Positions 19,190-28,302 are shown, numbered from the stretch's first letter. The stretch: 64,000 nucleotides of DNA from Microbacterium sp. 2FI (GCF_005502885.1 NZ_SCMR01000016.1:39809-103808), one strand, 5' to 3'. Notes: generated by a model from the sequence alone, not told the origin. Translations and numbers: made by a program.

Positions 19190-20230
19190 ATGCCGCTCGA
19201 CGCCGACGACCACCGTCTCGATACCGCCTACGCTGCCGCTCCGGGCCGCTACTCCGATGTCTCGTACCGCCGGGCGGGGCACAGCGGTGTGCTGTTGCCG
19301 AGCATCTCGCTGGGGCTGTGGCAGAACTTCGGGCGCAATCGCCCGGCCGACCGGCAGCGCGAGATCGTGCTGCACGCGTTCGACCGGGGAATCACCCAGT
19401 TCGACCTCGCCAACAACTACGGCCCCCCATACGGCGCGGCCGAGAAGACCTTCGGCGGGATCCTCGCGCGCGACCTCGCGCCCTACCGCGACGAGCTGTT
19501 CATCGCGACCAAGGCCGGGTACGACATGTGGCCCGGTCCGTACGGCGATGGCGGCTCGCGCAAGTACCTGTTCCGCTCGCTCGAGCAGAGCCTCACGCGC
19601 ATGGGCACCGACTACGTCGACGTGTTCTACTCGCACCGGCGCGACCCCGAGACTCCGCTCGAGGAGACCGCTCAGGCGCTCGCCGACATCGTGCGCAGCG
19701 GCAAGGCGCTGTACGCCGGCATCTCGAACTACTCGGCCGAAGACACGGCGGCGATGGCGGATCTGCTCGCCGGTCAGAGCGTGAAGCTGCTGCTGCACCA
19801 GCCGCGGTACTCGCTGTTCGCCCGCCACCCCGAGGGCGCGCTCTTCGACACGCTGCTCGAGCGCGGCATCGGCAGTGCGGTGTTCTCGCCGCTCGCCCAG
19901 GGTCTTCTGACGGGCAAGTACCTCTCGGGCGAGGTCCCGGCCGGATCGCGCGCGGCTGACAGTTGGTACCTCGACGGGTCGGCGCTCACCGACGACTACC
20001 TCACCCGCATCCGCGGGATCAAGGAGGTGGCCGACAGGGCCGGCCTCTCGATCCCGGCGCTGGCGGTGGCGTGGGTGTTGCGGCATCCCGCCGTCACCTC
20101 GGCCATCATCGGCGCGTCGCGCCCCGAGCAGATCGACGAGGCGATCGGCGCGAGCACGGCAGTACTCGACGACGCCGTGCTCGCGGCGCTCGAGGGCCTG
20201 GGCGCGGAGTCCGGCGCGGGACTGTTCTGA
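19190..20230 (+). CDS. Aldo/keto reductase (YghZ/Gpr-like)
   Basis: A 346-residue NADPH-dependent aldo/keto reductase of the group that includes L-glyceraldehyde-3-phosphate reductase. Seen: SLGLWQNFG, catalytic Asp-Tyr region TQFDLANNYGPPYGAAE, Lys in FIATKAGYDMWPGPYG, YVDVFYSHRRDPETPLEET (catalytic His region), and cofactor-end motif SAIIGASRPEQIDEA. GAGGAG lies 6 nt before the ATG at 19190. Single gene, divergent from a LacI regulator and behind its own operator. It may reduce an aldehyde or dehydro-sugar made by the neighbouring pathways; substrate not determined. Confidence 0.92.
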   Translation: MPLDADDHRLDTAYAAAPGRYSDVSYRRAGHSGVLLPSISLGLWQNFGRNRPADRQREIVLHAFDRGITQFDLANNYGPPYGAAEKTFGGILARDLAPYRDELFIATKAGYDMWPGPYGDGGSRKYLFRSLEQSLTRMGTDYVDVFYSHRRDPETPLEETAQALADIVRSGKALYAGISNYSAEDTAAMADLLAGQSVKLLLHQPRYSLFARHPEGALFDTLLERGIGSAVFSPLAQGLLTGKYLSGEVPAGSRAADSWYLDGSALTDDYLTRIRGIKEVADRAGLSIPALAVAWVLRHPAVTSAIIGASRPEQIDEAIGASTAVLDDAVLAALEGLGAESGAGLF

Positions 20231-20532
20231 GGGTGGGAGGGACGGCGGGTTGCCGCGACGCCCTTCTCCCGGCCTGACCCCGCCAGCGCGTCACACCGTT
20301 CACAATTCAGTCTGCCCGCGGGTGGGGCGGAGCCGAGGCGTGGAATTCCGCGACGGAGTCCTTCTGCCCGACGAGCCGAGACTGAATCCTGAACACGATC
20401 GGTCCGCTCCTGCTCCGCCCACAACTGGCCGCGAGACGACGCAGATCGCACGCCGACGGCGGTCAGACGACATTCTGTGTCGCCTCGGCGCCCGAGACGG
20501 AGCACTCCAGGCGAAGGAACGCGCGGCCGGCG
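20231..20532. other. Non-coding gap with a long inverted repeat
   Basis: No credible gene. GTTCACAATTCAGTCT (20298-20313) and AGACTGAATCCTGAAC (20379-20394) are inverted copies with 14 of 16 matches, bounding a 97-nt unit. This could be a terminator region between convergent genes or the remains of a small mobile element. The rest shows nothing recognisable. Confidence 0.5.
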
Positions 20533-21417
20533 TCAGCTCGGAACGGCTGCCCGCAGGTGCGGCGACACGGCCGCACCGAACCCGGCGACCGTGCGCTGCA
20601 CGGCCAGCAGCGGGTCGGTCGCCCAGATCTCCTCGTTGAAGATCTCGACCTCGATGTCGCGGTCGTACCCCGTCGCCTCGACGGCGGCTGTGAGGGAAGC
20701 GAAGTCGATCACGCCGTCGCCCGGATAGTGCCGCGAGAGCAGCACGTCGGCGGGGAGCGGGGTCTTCCAGTCGCATACCTGGTACGTCGCGATGCGGCCC
20801 TCGCGCCCGGCGCGGGCGATGGATGCCAGCACGTCGGGGTCCCAGAAGATGTGGAACGTGTCGACGGTCGCGCCCACGACTGCCGGGTCGAAGTCGGCTG
20901 CGATGTCGAGCGCCTGTCCGAGGGTCGAAACGACGCAGCGGTCGGTCGCGTACATCGGATGCAGCGGCTCGATCGCCAGAGTCACTCCGGCCGCGGCGGC
21001 GTGGGGTGCCAGCTCGCCGATCGCATCGCGCACGCGCTCGCGCGCGCCGACGATGTCGCGGGAGCCGTCGGGGAGACCTCCTGCGACGAGCACGAGGATC
21101 GCGGTCGAGCCGGCGGCTCCCGCGGCGGCGAGGGTCGCGGCCTCGTCGATCGCCACGAGGTTGTCGTCGATCGACGCCCGACGCGCCGGACCCTCGGGCA
21201 TCGTGAAGAAGCCCGAGCGACAGTGGGTGGTGAAGCGCAGACCCGAGTCGCTCAGCATCCGTGCCGCCGTCGCAAGTCCCACCTCCTGCACCGGCTCACG
21301 CCACAGCCCGATCGCCTGCACGCCGGCCTCGGCGGTGACGCGCAGGGCGGTCGCGAGGTCGGCGTGCTTGATGGTGGCCTGGTTGATCGACAGGCGCGGG
21401 TCGACGGCCGCGGTCAT
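20533..21417 (-). CDS. Sugar phosphate isomerase/epimerase family protein (xylose-isomerase-like TIM barrel)
   Basis: A 294-residue AP-endonuclease-2-type TIM barrel. It begins LSINQATIKHADLATALRVT, and has metal-ligand positions expected in the family: Glu in TLAIEPLHPMY, Asp and His in ATVDTFHIFWDP, Glu in DIEVEIFNEEIW. Such enzymes isomerise or epimerise sugars or act on keto-sugars with a divalent metal. ATG at 21417 overlaps the DUF993 stop (ATGA). It is last in the operon Gfo/Idh - DUF993 - isomerase, so it probably acts on a product of the other two. Substrate unknown. Confidence 0.85.
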   Translation of the reverse strand: MTAAVDPRLSINQATIKHADLATALRVTAEAGVQAIGLWREPVQEVGLATAARMLSDSGLRFTTHCRSGFFTMPEGPARRASIDDNLVAIDEAATLAAAGAAGSTAILVLVAGGLPDGSRDIVGARERVRDAIGELAPHAAAAGVTLAIEPLHPMYATDRCVVSTLGQALDIAADFDPAVVGATVDTFHIFWDPDVLASIARAGREGRIATYQVCDWKTPLPADVLLSRHYPGDGVIDFASLTAAVEATGYDRDIEVEIFNEEIWATDPLLAVQRTVAGFGAAVSPHLRAAVPS

Positions 21418-22631
21418 GACAGCACTCCCGGCACGTCGAGGCCGTTCGTGCGGAGCATGCCGTGCCAGCGGACGGCAGCCAACTCGGGCTGTTCGAGGGC
21501 GTGCGATGCGTTGGCGAGCTCGACGATGCGAGAGAGGTGCGGGAGGCTCCGCGCCGAGTGCAGTCCGCCGACCATCTGGAATGCGGTCTGGTGGCCGTTG
21601 AGCCACGCCAGGAACGCGACGCCGGTCTTGTAGTAGAACGTCGGCGCGGCGAACACCTGGCGGCTGAGCTCTTCGGTGGGGCCGAGGATCTCGAGGTACC
21701 GCGCCGAGTCGCCGGCGTCGAGCGCCTGGATCGCGGCGGAGGCGACCGGCGTGAGAGCAGCGAAGGCGCCGAGCAGCGCGTCGGAGTGGCCGCGCTTCGT
21801 CTCGCCTGCGGCTCGCTCAGCGGCCGGGGCCTCGAGTGAGTCCCCGCCGATCAGGCCGACGTAGTTGAAGTCGTCGCCGGTGAACATGCGCACGCCCTCG
21901 GGCAGGCGCTCGCGCACGGAGACCTCGGACTCGGCATCCAGCAGGCTCATCTTCACGCCCGCGATCCGGTCGACGTTCTCGCCGATGATCTCCAGCAGCA
22001 CCGCCGACGCCTCGCGCCAGTCGGGCGACCCGAAGTAGCCCTCCAGCGACGGGTCGAACGCGGTGCCGAGCCAGTGCAGCACAACCGGAGTGGTCGCAGC
22101 CCCGATCACCTCGCGGTAGACGTGACGGTAGTCGTCGGCCGACGTCGCCGCGCGCGCCAGGTGACGCGAGGCCATCAGCACGGGGCCGGCGCCCTGCTCC
22201 TCGGTGAAGTGGAGCTGCTCCTTGTAGGCGTCGATGACCTCGCCGATCGAGATCGCCTCGGCCTCGACGTGGTCGGTGTTCACGCCGACGACAACCGAGC
22301 CGCCCTCCTCGCGCGCGACCTCGGCCGACCGCGCGATGAGTTCGCGCGTGGCTGCGGCGTCGAGGCCCATGTTGCGCTGCGCCGTGTCCATCGCGTCGGC
22401 GACGCCGAGACCCCACGAGTAGACGCTGCGACGGAAGTCGAGCGTGGCATCCCAGTCGATCTCGGCGGGACGACCCGGGGTGTTGTCGGCGTGCACGTGC
22501 GGCACGACGTGCGCGGCGGCATACGCGACGCGGCTCTGCAGCGGCCCCGTCGGCTTGGCGTAGCCGGGGGACTCGTTGAGCGTGACGGCCGAGATGGCGC
22601 CGTCGGCTCCGAGGAGGGTGAGGCTCGTCAT
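21414..22631 (-). CDS. DUF993 family protein (dihydrodipicolinate-synthase-like aldolase)
   Basis: A 405-residue protein of the DUF993 group, a branch related to class I DapA-type aldolases. The likely Schiff-base lysine is Lys227 in RIAGVKMSLLD; other marks are VVVGVNTDHVEA, PVVLHWLGTAFDP and TFYYKTGVAFLAWLNGHQ. The activity of the family is not established. Residues about 265-280 (SLEAPAAERAAGETKR) interrupt what should be a continuous GDDFNY...GHSDALLG segment and are encoded by a REP-like sequence at 21793-21829. It lies between a Gfo/Idh gene and a TIM-barrel isomerase gene, overlapping the latter. Confidence 0.85.
   Translation of the reverse strand: MTSLTLLGADGAISAVTLNESPGYAKPTGPLQSRVAYAAAHVVPHVHADNTPGRPAEIDWDATLDFRRSVYSWGLGVADAMDTAQRNMGLDAAATRELIARSAEVAREEGGSVVVGVNTDHVEAEAISIGEVIDAYKEQLHFTEEQGAGPVLMASRHLARAATSADDYRHVYREVIGAATTPVVLHWLGTAFDPSLEGYFGSPDWREASAVLLEIIGENVDRIAGVKMSLLDAESEVSVRERLPEGVRMFTGDDFNYVGLIGGDSLEAPAAERAAGETKRGHSDALLGAFAALTPVASAAIQALDAGDSARYLEILGPTEELSRQVFAAPTFYYKTGVAFLAWLNGHQTAFQMVGGLHSARSLPHLSRIVELANASHALEQPELAAVRWHGMLRTNGLDVPGVLS
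21793..21829 (-). repeat. REP-like sequence inside the DUF993 gene
   Basis: On the minus strand this reads CCCCGGCCGCTGAGCGAGC, six to seven variable bases, then CGAGACG. The REP-like hairpin at 11120-11149 read on the minus strand has CCCGGTCGCTGAGCGAGCG, then CGAGACG. The two agree at nearly every position outside the short loop. Here it is translated in frame. Confidence 0.65.
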
Positions 22632-22648
22632 GGATGCTGCGCTCTCGT

Positions 22649-23854
22649 TCAGTCCAGCGACAGGGTCGGCAGCTCGAGCTTGCGGCCCTCGCGTGCCGAC
22701 TGCAGGCCGACCTCGGCCAGCAGCACGCCACGGGCGCCCGCGAGCAGGTCGTACTCGTATTCCGTGCCGAGCACGTACGACTCGAGGAACTCCTCCCACT
22801 GCTGGCGGAAGCCGTTCTGGAACACGTCGTTGGTCGGAACCTCGGCCCAATCGGCGTCGTAGTCGTGGTCGTCGGCGAGGTCGGGGTTCCACACCGGCTT
22901 CGGGGTGGCGTTGCGGTGCTGGATCTTCGCGCCGAAGAGCCCCACGACGGCCGAGCCGTGCGTGCCATCGACGTGGAACTCGACGAGCTCGTCGCGGTTC
23001 ACGCGCACGGTCCAGCTCGAGTTGATCTGGGCGACCGCGCCGCCGGCGAGCTCGAAGATGCCGTACGCGGCGTCTTCGGCGGTGGCGGTGTAGGGCTCGC
23101 CGTTCTCGTCCCAGCGGGTGGGGATGTGGGTCGATGCCTGCGCGTAGACCGAGGTGACCTCGCCGAACAGGTTCTCGAGCACGTAGTTCCAGTGCGGGAA
23201 CATGTCGACGATGATGCCGCCGCCGTCTTCGACACGGTAGTTCCAGCTGGGGCGCTGCGCGGGCTGCCAGTCGCCCTCGAAGACCCAGTAGCCGAACTCG
23301 CCGCGCACCGACAGGATGCGGCCGAAGAAGCCCGAGTCGATGAGGCGCTTGAGCTTCTGCAGGCCCGGGAGGTACAGCTTGTCGTGCACGACGCCGGTCT
23401 TGACGCCGGCAGTGGCCGCGAGCTTCGCGAGCTCGAGGGCCTCGTCGACCGACTCGGCGGTGGGCTTCTCGGTGTAGATGGTCTTGCCGGCGGCGATGGC
23501 CTTGCGAAGCGCGGTGGCGCGGGCCTTCGTCACGAGGAAGTCGGCGTAGATCTCCCAGCGCGGGTCGGCGAGGGCGGCATCCAGATCGGTCGTGTAGTCC
23601 TCGATGCCGTGCTTGGCGGCGAGCTCGGCGAGCTTGGCCTCGCTCCGGCCGACGAGCAGCGGCTTGACGGTGACCTTCGAGCCGTCGGCGAGTTCGATGC
23701 CGCCCTGGTCGCGGATCGCGAGGATCGAGCGCACGAGGTGCTGGCGGTAGCCCATGCGGCCCGAGACGCCGTTCATGATGATGCCGATCTCGCGCACCTC
23801 GGGGCGGGCGGCGGACGCCGCGGCCGGCGCCGGGGCGAGGGTGGTGTCAGTCAC
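22649..23854 (-). CDS. Gfo/Idh/MocA family oxidoreductase, operon with DUF993
   Basis: A 401-residue NAD(P)-dependent oxidoreductase. The Rossmann segment is unusual, REIGIIMNGVSGRMGYRQHL, with a Gly-rich turn of the form GVSGRMG; the catalytic motif is TIYTEKPTAES; then GVVHDKLYLPGLQKLKRLID, VRGEFGYWVFEGDWQ and GGGIIVDMFPHWNYVLENL. The GTG start at 23854 has GAAGG 6 nt upstream. It heads a three-gene operon behind two operator palindromes. It probably oxidises a sugar or glycoside whose product is handled by the DUF993 and TIM-barrel proteins. Substrate unknown. Confidence 0.87.
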   Translation of the reverse strand: MTDTTLAPAPAAASAARPEVREIGIIMNGVSGRMGYRQHLVRSILAIRDQGGIELADGSKVTVKPLLVGRSEAKLAELAAKHGIEDYTTDLDAALADPRWEIYADFLVTKARATALRKAIAAGKTIYTEKPTAESVDEALELAKLAATAGVKTGVVHDKLYLPGLQKLKRLIDSGFFGRILSVRGEFGYWVFEGDWQPAQRPSWNYRVEDGGGIIVDMFPHWNYVLENLFGEVTSVYAQASTHIPTRWDENGEPYTATAEDAAYGIFELAGGAVAQINSSWTVRVNRDELVEFHVDGTHGSAVVGLFGAKIQHRNATPKPVWNPDLADDHDYDADWAEVPTNDVFQNGFRQQWEEFLESYVLGTEYEYDLLAGARGVLLAEVGLQSAREGRKLELPTLSLD

Positions 23855-23900
23855 GGTGACCTTCTCTCTGGGTGACCATCGCGACGCCTCCGTCGGGATG

Positions 23901-23956
23901 GGTAAACGCTTTCCAACAGTGTGACACGGGAATGGATGCTGCGCAAGCGCTTTCCC
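23901..23956 (-). promoter_or_regulatory. Two LacI-type operators before the Gfo/Idh-DUF993 operon
   Basis: GGTAAACGCTTTCC (23901-23914) and GCAAGCGCTTTCCC (23943-23956, with perfect core AAGCGCTT). They are 42 nt apart, about four helical turns, which would suit cooperative or looped binding. Confidence 0.65.
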
Positions 23957-23975
23957 GTGGACGGTTCGTTCGGTC

Positions 23976-25502
23976 CTACTCCAGTCGCAGTGCGGCCCAC
24001 GACACCGGCGGCAGCGTGAACGACAGGACGGATGACTCGTCGACCGCGTGCGGGAAGGGCCGTACGCCGACCCGCTCCGGCTCTTCGAGCGTGTTCGCGG
24101 CGTAGAGATCGTCGTCGTGCAGCAGGTGCGTCTCGACGATCGACACGTCGCGGCCGAGGGCGGCGATCAGGGGAGCGAGGTCGATGTGGAGTGACGCGGC
24201 ATCCGTCGTCGAGCGGTTCACGAGGAACACGCTCGCGCCGTCGGCATCGACGGTCGCGACGGCGTTGACCCGCGCGACCGCGCCGAACCGGTCGCTCTCG
24301 AACGTCCCCGCCTCGACGGGCAGGCGCAGCGCCCGCCCATGCCCGAGGCGAGACGTGAGCGAGAAGGGGTAGAACGTCGTCTGCCGCCATGCCGAGCCCC
24401 CCGGTTCGGTCATGATCGGCGCGATGACGTTCACCAATTGCGCAAGCGACGCCGACCTCACGCGGTCGGAGTGCTGCAAGAGAGTGATGAGCAGGTCGCC
24501 GAAGACGACCGCATCGAGTGCGTTGTACTGGTCTTCCAGCTGGCGCGGCGCGATCGGCCAGTCATCGGGGCCGTAGGTCGCCGCCTGCTCCTGCCACTTC
24601 GAGAGGTACCAGACGTTCCACTCGTCGAACGAGATCATGATGCGCTTGTCGCTCTTACGCGCGGCGGCGACGTGATCGGCGGTCGCGACGACCTCTTCGA
24701 TGAACTTCGCCATGTCGACGCCCGACGCGAGGAACTCCTGGGCGTCGCCGTCGTGCTCCTGGTAATAGGCGTGGCACGAGATGAAGTCGACGTCGTCGAG
24801 GGTGTGCTCGAGCACTTCGCGCTCCCACGCGCCGAAGGTCGGCATCGTGCGCCCCGACGAGCCGCACACGACGAGCTCGATCGAGGGGTCGAGTTGACGC
24901 ATGCCCTTCGCGGTCCGCGACGCGAGCTTGCCGTAGTCGGAGGCGCTGCGGTGACCCAGCTGCCACCATCCGTCCATCTCGTTGCCGAGGCACCACATCT
25001 TCACGCCGAACGGCTGCGGCCGCCCGTTCGCGGCGCGCTCGTCGGTGAGCGCGGTCTTGACGGACGTATTGGCGTACTCGAGCAGGTCGAGTGCCTCCTG
25101 CGTGCCGCGCGTGCCGAGGTTGACGGCGAGCATCAGCTCGGAGCCGACCTTGTCGAGCCAGTCCTGGAATTCGTGGAGTCCGACCTCGTTGGTCTCGGTC
25201 GCGTGCCACGCGAGGTCGAGCCGACGCGGGCGCCGGTCGACGGGGCCGACGCCGTCCTCCCACCGATAGCCCGAGACGAAGTTGCCGCCGGGGTACCGGA
25301 TCGTCGAGACCCCGAGCTCGCGCACCAGCGCGATCACGTCGGTGCGGAAGCCGGCATCATCGGCGAGCGGATGCTGCGGCTCGAAGATCCCGTCGTAGAC
25401 GTGGCGGCCGAGATGCTCGACGAACCCCCCGAAGATGCGGCGGTCGATGTCGGAGATCACGAGGGCTGGGTCGAGGCGCCCGAGCGCACGTGCGTCGGTC
25501 AT
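23976..25502 (-). CDS. Alpha-L-arabinofuranosidase, GH51
   Basis: A 508-residue GH51 enzyme releasing terminal alpha-L-arabinofuranose from arabinan, arabinoxylan or arabinogalactan fragments. Seen: RIFGGFVEHLGRHVYDGI, RYPGGNFVSGYRWEDGVGP, acid/base Glu175 in WCLGNEMDGWW and nucleophile Glu294 in ISFDEWNVWY, then a C-terminal beta-sandwich with LPPVSWAALRLE. Length is typical (about 500) and no signal peptide is present, so it acts inside the cell. It is last in the operon, overlapping the GH42 stop by ATGA. Confidence 0.95.
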   Translation of the reverse strand: MTDARALGRLDPALVISDIDRRIFGGFVEHLGRHVYDGIFEPQHPLADDAGFRTDVIALVRELGVSTIRYPGGNFVSGYRWEDGVGPVDRRPRRLDLAWHATETNEVGLHEFQDWLDKVGSELMLAVNLGTRGTQEALDLLEYANTSVKTALTDERAANGRPQPFGVKMWCLGNEMDGWWQLGHRSASDYGKLASRTAKGMRQLDPSIELVVCGSSGRTMPTFGAWEREVLEHTLDDVDFISCHAYYQEHDGDAQEFLASGVDMAKFIEEVVATADHVAAARKSDKRIMISFDEWNVWYLSKWQEQAATYGPDDWPIAPRQLEDQYNALDAVVFGDLLITLLQHSDRVRSASLAQLVNVIAPIMTEPGGSAWRQTTFYPFSLTSRLGHGRALRLPVEAGTFESDRFGAVARVNAVATVDADGASVFLVNRSTTDAASLHIDLAPLIAALGRDVSIVETHLLHDDDLYAANTLEEPERVGVRPFPHAVDESSVLSFTLPPVSWAALRLE

Positions 25503-27580
25503 GGCTTCCTTCCGGCGAGGAGGACGGATGCGTCTTCGGGGAATGCTTCCGGTGTCTGGGGTTCGGCGTCAACGGGCGCCCACGCGAAGAGCACCTCCTG
25601 CGGGGCGAGCGCTCGAAGCACGACGGCGGCGCCGGTCTCGGCATCCGTTCCTTCGAGTCCGACCTCGACGGTCGCGTCGCCGTGGTTGATCACCGTGACG
25701 AGGTCGCCGCGACGGGCGACCTCGAGGCCTGCGGGCAGGTCGTCGATGATCGGCCGGACGCCGGATGCCGCGACCAGCGCGCCGACGACCGCATCGATCC
25801 CGGCGGCGTCGGGCATCGTCGCGACGTACCAGGCTTCGCCGCTGCCGTACATGTGCCGGGTGAGGGCGGGGCTGCCTGCCGCGGCACCGCTCGTGAACGA
25901 CGCGACGACCTCGGCGCCGGCCGGATGGACGACCTCGGCGACGAGCGATCCGGTGGCCTCGACCCCGCCGACGGAGAAGTCGACGCGACCGCCCGCGATC
26001 GTGCCCACCCGTGCGACCTGCGCCCCGACGCCCATGCCGCCCGTGGACGCGCCACCCAGCGCGCCGAAATCCTCGAAGCGGATGCCGAGGGCGGGCCCGA
26101 GCTGCGTGACGAAGCCGCCGTCGCGGAACTGGTCGTGCTCGTCGACGATGTCGCTGAAGGGGCCGGTGAGGAGGGTGCCGCCGCCGTCGACGAACCGATT
26201 TAGAGCGGCCGCGCCGGCATCGCGCAGCAGGTAGAGCGCCGGCGCGAGCACGAGGTCGTAGCCGCCGTCGATGCGCTCGGGCGCCACGATGTCGACCATG
26301 ATCCCGCGCTTGTGAAGCGCGCCGTACCACTCGAGCACGAGGGCGAGGTAGTCGATCTCGACCGGGTGATCCCGGCCCTCGATCGCCCACCAGTTCTCCC
26401 AGTCGAAGACGACGGCGACCCTGGCGTCGCGACCGGGTGCGGGGAGCGCGGGCAGCGCGCCGAGGCGCGCGCCGAGGTCGGTCACGCTCCGCCAGGTCGC
26501 GGTGTCGGTGCCGGCGTGGGGGAGCATCGCCGAGTGGAACTTCTCGCTGCCGGCGCGGGACTGCCGCCACTGGAAGAACATGATTCCGTCGGCTCCGCGC
26601 CCGACCGACTGCGCGGTCTCGGCGGCCAGCACCCCGGGACGCTTTCCGGGGTTCGACGGGCGCCAGTTGACGGCATCCGTCGCCTGCTCCATGAGGATCC
26701 ACGGCACGCCGGGCTTGAGCGAGCGCACGAGATCGCGCTGGAAGGCGGCATCGCGGATCCGGTTCGGATTTGCAGGGTCCGGGTAGCAGTCGTCGGCGAT
26801 CACGTCCATGTGCGGCGCCCACTTCGCGTAGTCGGCGGGCTTGAACGGACCCATGAAGTTCGTCGTGATGGGCTGGGTGGCACCCGCGGCGAGCAGGATC
26901 CCGCGCTCCATCAGGTAGCACTCCAGCAGCATGTCGGAGCTGAAGCGGCGCCAGTCGAGCATCGACGACGGGTTGTGGCTGTAGGGCGCGAGCCGCGGCG
27001 GGAAGATCTCGTCGAATCCGCCGTAGCGCTGCGACCAGAAGCTCGTGCCCCACGCGTCGTTGAGCGCGTCGATCGTCTCGTAGCGGCCCTGCAGCCACCC
27101 GCGGTATGCGTCGCGCGCGGCATCCGAGAAGTCCATCGGCAGGTGGCATCCGAACTCGTTGCCGACGTGCCACATCGTGACGGCCGGATGCTGCGCGTAG
27201 CGCTCGGCGAGGCGGCGCACCAGCTCGCCTGCGAGGCGCCGGTAGACGGGTGACGACGGCGCGAAGTGCTGGCGGCTGCCCGGCCAGAACGAGGCTCCGC
27301 TCTCGTCGGCGGGAAGCGTCTCGGGGTAGGTGGCGCTGACCCACGGCGGGGGCGAGGCGGTGGCGGTCGCGAGATTCACCTGGATGCCGCCGGCGTGGAG
27401 CTTCTCGATCACGGTGTCGAGCCACGCGAAGTCCCACACGCCCTCGGCGGGCTGGATGCGCGACCATGCGAAGATGCCGAGGCTCACGACGTTCACGCCC
27501 GCCTCGCGCATGAGGCGCACGTCGTCGTCCCACACCTCCTCCGGCCACTGGTCGGGGTTGTAGTCGGCGCCGTACAGCAC
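25499..27580 (-). CDS. Beta-galactosidase, GH42
   Basis: A 693-residue GH42 enzyme. The N-terminal barrel starts LYGADYNPDQWPEEVWDDD; acid/base Glu142 is in MWHVGNEFGCH and nucleophile Glu298 in PWILMEQATDAVNW; then come the trimerisation and C-terminal domains. It removes galactose from galacto-oligosaccharides; some relatives prefer alpha-L-arabinopyranosides. The GTG start at 27580 has GAGGA 7 nt upstream. No signal peptide. It lies between the ABC importer genes and GH51, pointing to arabinogalactan fragments. A second, non-identical GH42 gene lies at 46214. Confidence 0.94.
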   Translation of the reverse strand: MLYGADYNPDQWPEEVWDDDVRLMREAGVNVVSLGIFAWSRIQPAEGVWDFAWLDTVIEKLHAGGIQVNLATATASPPPWVSATYPETLPADESGASFWPGSRQHFAPSSPVYRRLAGELVRRLAERYAQHPAVTMWHVGNEFGCHLPMDFSDAARDAYRGWLQGRYETIDALNDAWGTSFWSQRYGGFDEIFPPRLAPYSHNPSSMLDWRRFSSDMLLECYLMERGILLAAGATQPITTNFMGPFKPADYAKWAPHMDVIADDCYPDPANPNRIRDAAFQRDLVRSLKPGVPWILMEQATDAVNWRPSNPGKRPGVLAAETAQSVGRGADGIMFFQWRQSRAGSEKFHSAMLPHAGTDTATWRSVTDLGARLGALPALPAPGRDARVAVVFDWENWWAIEGRDHPVEIDYLALVLEWYGALHKRGIMVDIVAPERIDGGYDLVLAPALYLLRDAGAAALNRFVDGGGTLLTGPFSDIVDEHDQFRDGGFVTQLGPALGIRFEDFGALGGASTGGMGVGAQVARVGTIAGGRVDFSVGGVEATGSLVAEVVHPAGAEVVASFTSGAAAGSPALTRHMYGSGEAWYVATMPDAAGIDAVVGALVAASGVRPIIDDLPAGLEVARRGDLVTVINHGDATVEVGLEGTDAETGAAVVLRALAPQEVLFAWAPVDAEPQTPEAFPEDASVLLAGRKP

Positions 27581-27643
27581 GTTCAGGTCCTCGGTTCGTT
27601 CGGAGAGCGGGTAGCAGGAGTTCGGGCGGCGACACCCGGCTCG

Positions 27644-28297
27644 TCAGCGGCGACGGCGCGCGGGGATCGCGACGACCGCGAGGGCGGCGCAGCCGAGAGC
27701 GGGGATCACGAGGGGCACGAGCGCCCACGCCGCGACGCACACGAACACGGCGGTGGCTGCGAGGTACAGGGCGCCGACGACGTCTCCCATGACGATTGCG
27801 GGGACGCTGCGAACGGCCGTGCGCCAGCCGGTCTCGGGGGTCCAGGCCCCCGCGGCCGCGAGCAGCGCGACGGCGACGGCGCCGAGGCCGACCCAGCCGA
27901 GGATCGCGATCGCCCCGCCGCCCGGGAGGAAGCCCGAGTTCGCGAGGTCGATGTCGAGGGCGAGGATCGCCACGGCGATCACCCCGACGGCGCCGACGAC
28001 GAGCCCGCCCGGCAGCGCGGCGCGGACGTCGTGCCAGTAGGTGCGCGCGGGCGACGCCTCGGCGTCGATGAATCGACGGAGGTGACGGATGCCGGCCGCG
28101 AGCGCCGCGGGCAGCGTCACGACCAGGATCCCGGCGATCGCGACGAGGAGGCCCACCATCAGCACCTCGCCGAACAGGCCGAACTTCGCCGTGGCTCCGG
28201 GGAACCGCGCGACCGGGGTGTCGTCGATCGTCGGTCCGCTGCCCGAGCGGTCGGCGCGGACCGCAGCCTTGTACTCGCGCTTGGTCGTGGTGGCCAT
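27644..28297 (-). CDS. YesL/DUF624-like membrane protein
   Basis: A 217-residue protein with a charged N-terminus and five hydrophobic segments. The first is FGLFGEVLMVGLLVAIAGIL, followed by VVTLPAALAAGIRHLRRFID, resembling the YesL (DUF624) family often encoded beside sugar ABC importers and GH genes. Its function is unknown; a role in assembly or sensing for the importer is only a guess. Start ATG at 28297, 5 nt after the permease stop, so co-translation is likely. The call rests on the pattern and context. Confidence 0.65.
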   Translation of the reverse strand: MATTTKREYKAAVRADRSGSGPTIDDTPVARFPGATAKFGLFGEVLMVGLLVAIAGILVVTLPAALAAGIRHLRRFIDAEASPARTYWHDVRAALPGGLVVGAVGVIAVAILALDIDLANSGFLPGGGAIAILGWVGLGAVAVALLAAAGAWTPETGWRTAVRSVPAIVMGDVVGALYLAATAVFVCVAAWALVPLVIPALGCAALAVVAIPARRRR

Positions 28298-28302
28298 GGT
28301 CG

